A stretch of 64,000 nt of DNA from Kuafuiihalomonas sp050331295 (GTDB taxonomy: Bacteria > Myxococcota > Kuafuiibacteriia > Kuafuiibacteriales > Kuafuiibacteriaceae). The stretch is from the NCBI GenBank assembly GCA_050331295.1, contig JBHJGZ010000002.1, forward strand, positions 124,001-188,000, read 5' to 3'. Shown one piece after another: positions 63,274 to 64,000 of the stretch. Positions within the stretch are counted from its first letter, which is position 1. Every line of letters starts with the position of its first letter. Both the position numbers and the translations under genes were made by a program. Under the pieces are notes generated by a model. It was given only the letters and a program-made list of their open reading frames with translations. It was not told where the DNA came from and did not search any database.

Positions 63274-64000
63274 CGACGGACGCGTATTGGCACGACCCGG
63301 GCCTCATGGTTCGGCTCGGGGCTCCGGTCGATTCCAAAACCTTCGATCTGGCCGTGGTGGGTCTCGGGGGCTCGGGTCTCTCCGCCATCCACGCCGGTCT
63401 CGAACGAGGGTGGACCGTCGTGGGCGTGGACGCGGTCGGTGTGGCGGCGGGGGCGGCCGGACGCAACGGGGGCTTTCTCTTGAAGGGTCTCGCGCCCTTT
63501 TACCACGATGCCCGGACGCTTCTGGGGCGATCTCTGGCGAGCCGGCTGTATGCGGCCACCGAGAAGCATCTCCTTCGGATGGAGGCTCAGACCCCCGACG
63601 ATGTGCGGCTGGTGGGCTCACTCCGGCGCGCCGAGTCGGAACCGGAACGGGAAGACTGCGCAAGACATCTGGAAGCACTCCAGGAGGACGGCTTTCAAGG
63701 AAGCTGGGTCCGGGAACCCGAGGGAACGGGTCTTCTGATTCCGGGTGATGGGGTCTTTCATCCGGTCGCCCGATGTGTCCGGCTCGCCCGACGGGCCCAG
63801 GACCGGGGGGCGCGTCTTCTCCGTGCCCGTGTCGACGCTCTCGAACCTGGTGTGCTGCGGACGCCGACCGGTCCGGTTCGGGCACGCCGGGTCTTGGTCG
63901 CGGTCGATGGAGGTCTGGAAGCGCTGCTGCCGCCGACGACGCCGAGTACGAAAGAGGCTTTCGGCTTCGACCCGATGCCGGTGGCGACTCGGCTTCAGAT
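63270..64000 (+). CDS. FAD-dependent oxidoreductase (DAO family), cut by window end
   Basis: An open frame from GTG 63270 runs past the window end with no stop. The dinucleotide-binding fold LAVVGLGGSGLSAIHAGLERGW with a VDA end (Asp in place of the usual Glu) and the GAAGRNGGFLL motif show a D-amino-acid-oxidase-type FAD enzyme of the PuuB/OrdL group. About 243 residues are visible. GTG 63270 overlaps the upstream stop (GTGA). The substrate, likely an amine or amino acid, is not known. Confidence 0.88.
   Translation, partial: MTTDAYWHDPGLMVRLGAPVDSKTFDLAVVGLGGSGLSAIHAGLERGWTVVGVDAVGVAAGAAGRNGGFLLKGLAPFYHDARTLLGRSLASRLYAATEKHLLRMEAQTPDDVRLVGSLRRAESEPEREDCARHLEALQEDGFQGSWVREPEGTGLLIPGDGVFHPVARCVRLARRAQDRGARLLRARVDALEPGVLRTPTGPVRARRVLVAVDGGLEALLPPTTPSTKEAFGFDPMPVATRLQ

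Overview
The window is high-GC, densely packed bacterial chromosome. Several features point to a member of the Myxococcota (former Deltaproteobacteria). These are a Cys-rich surface protein ending in a MYXO-CTERM-like tail (41686-43542), PEGA-domain proteins, many lipoproteins, a DUF1592/DUF1552 pair, and a bacterial histone-fold protein of the type known from Bdellovibrio and its relatives. This is inferred from gene content alone. I see no rRNA, tRNA, CRISPR array, insertion sequence or prophage.

Layout, left to right. 1-6.2 kb: a CadC-like membrane regulator diverges from a di-haem cytochrome c peroxidase lipoprotein, followed by a metallo-beta-lactamase-fold hydrolase, a LytTR pseudogene remnant and a small Arg-rich protein. 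6.2-17 kb: Lon protease, a PEGA protein, a class-IV aminotransferase, glutamyl-Q tRNA(Asp) synthetase, a pseudo-receiver/PilZ-like protein, MotA/MotB and an M23 peptidase lipoprotein. 17-27.4 kb: histidine kinase, sulfite-oxidase-type molybdoenzyme with an outer-membrane barrel, proline dehydrogenase, TPR lipoprotein/FolK, M20 peptidase, PduO-type adenosyltransferase and a large beta-propeller protein. 27.4-30.1 kb: an A+T-richer spacer, the histone-fold gene with a strong terminator, a small membrane protein and YchF.

30.2-46.9 kb: DUF1592 lipoprotein/DUF1552 Tat pair, glycosyltransferase, fasciclin lipoprotein diverging from an ABC1/UbiB kinase, a run of GT2, sulfotransferase, GT and GT2 genes probably making a sulfated surface glycan, the MYXO-CTERM protein, a LamG-like lipoprotein, a DEAD-box helicase with a DbpA-type C-terminus and a conserved hypothetical. 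47-56.3 kb holds several degenerate enzymes: a CpaF-like protein without a Walker A motif, an AtoE-type transporter, a trypsin-fold protein without its active-site serine motif, a Fic protein whose catalytic His is Phe, a patatin phospholipase, an AbiTii-like protein and a pseudokinase-like PEGA protein.

56.3-64 kb: a phosphoesterase, then an overlapping run of lytic transglycosylase (MltF type), Rieske protein and an NlpC/P60 peptidase joined to a probable outer-membrane barrel, then a MAPEG protein, a hypothetical and an FAD oxidoreductase cut by the window end. The Rieske protein sandwiched between two cell-wall hydrolases, with overlapping coding regions, is the arrangement I find least explained and the best candidate for a new system. 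Start codons were moved inward from the longest reading frame wherever a ribosome binding site, a signal peptide or a neighbouring gene argued for it.
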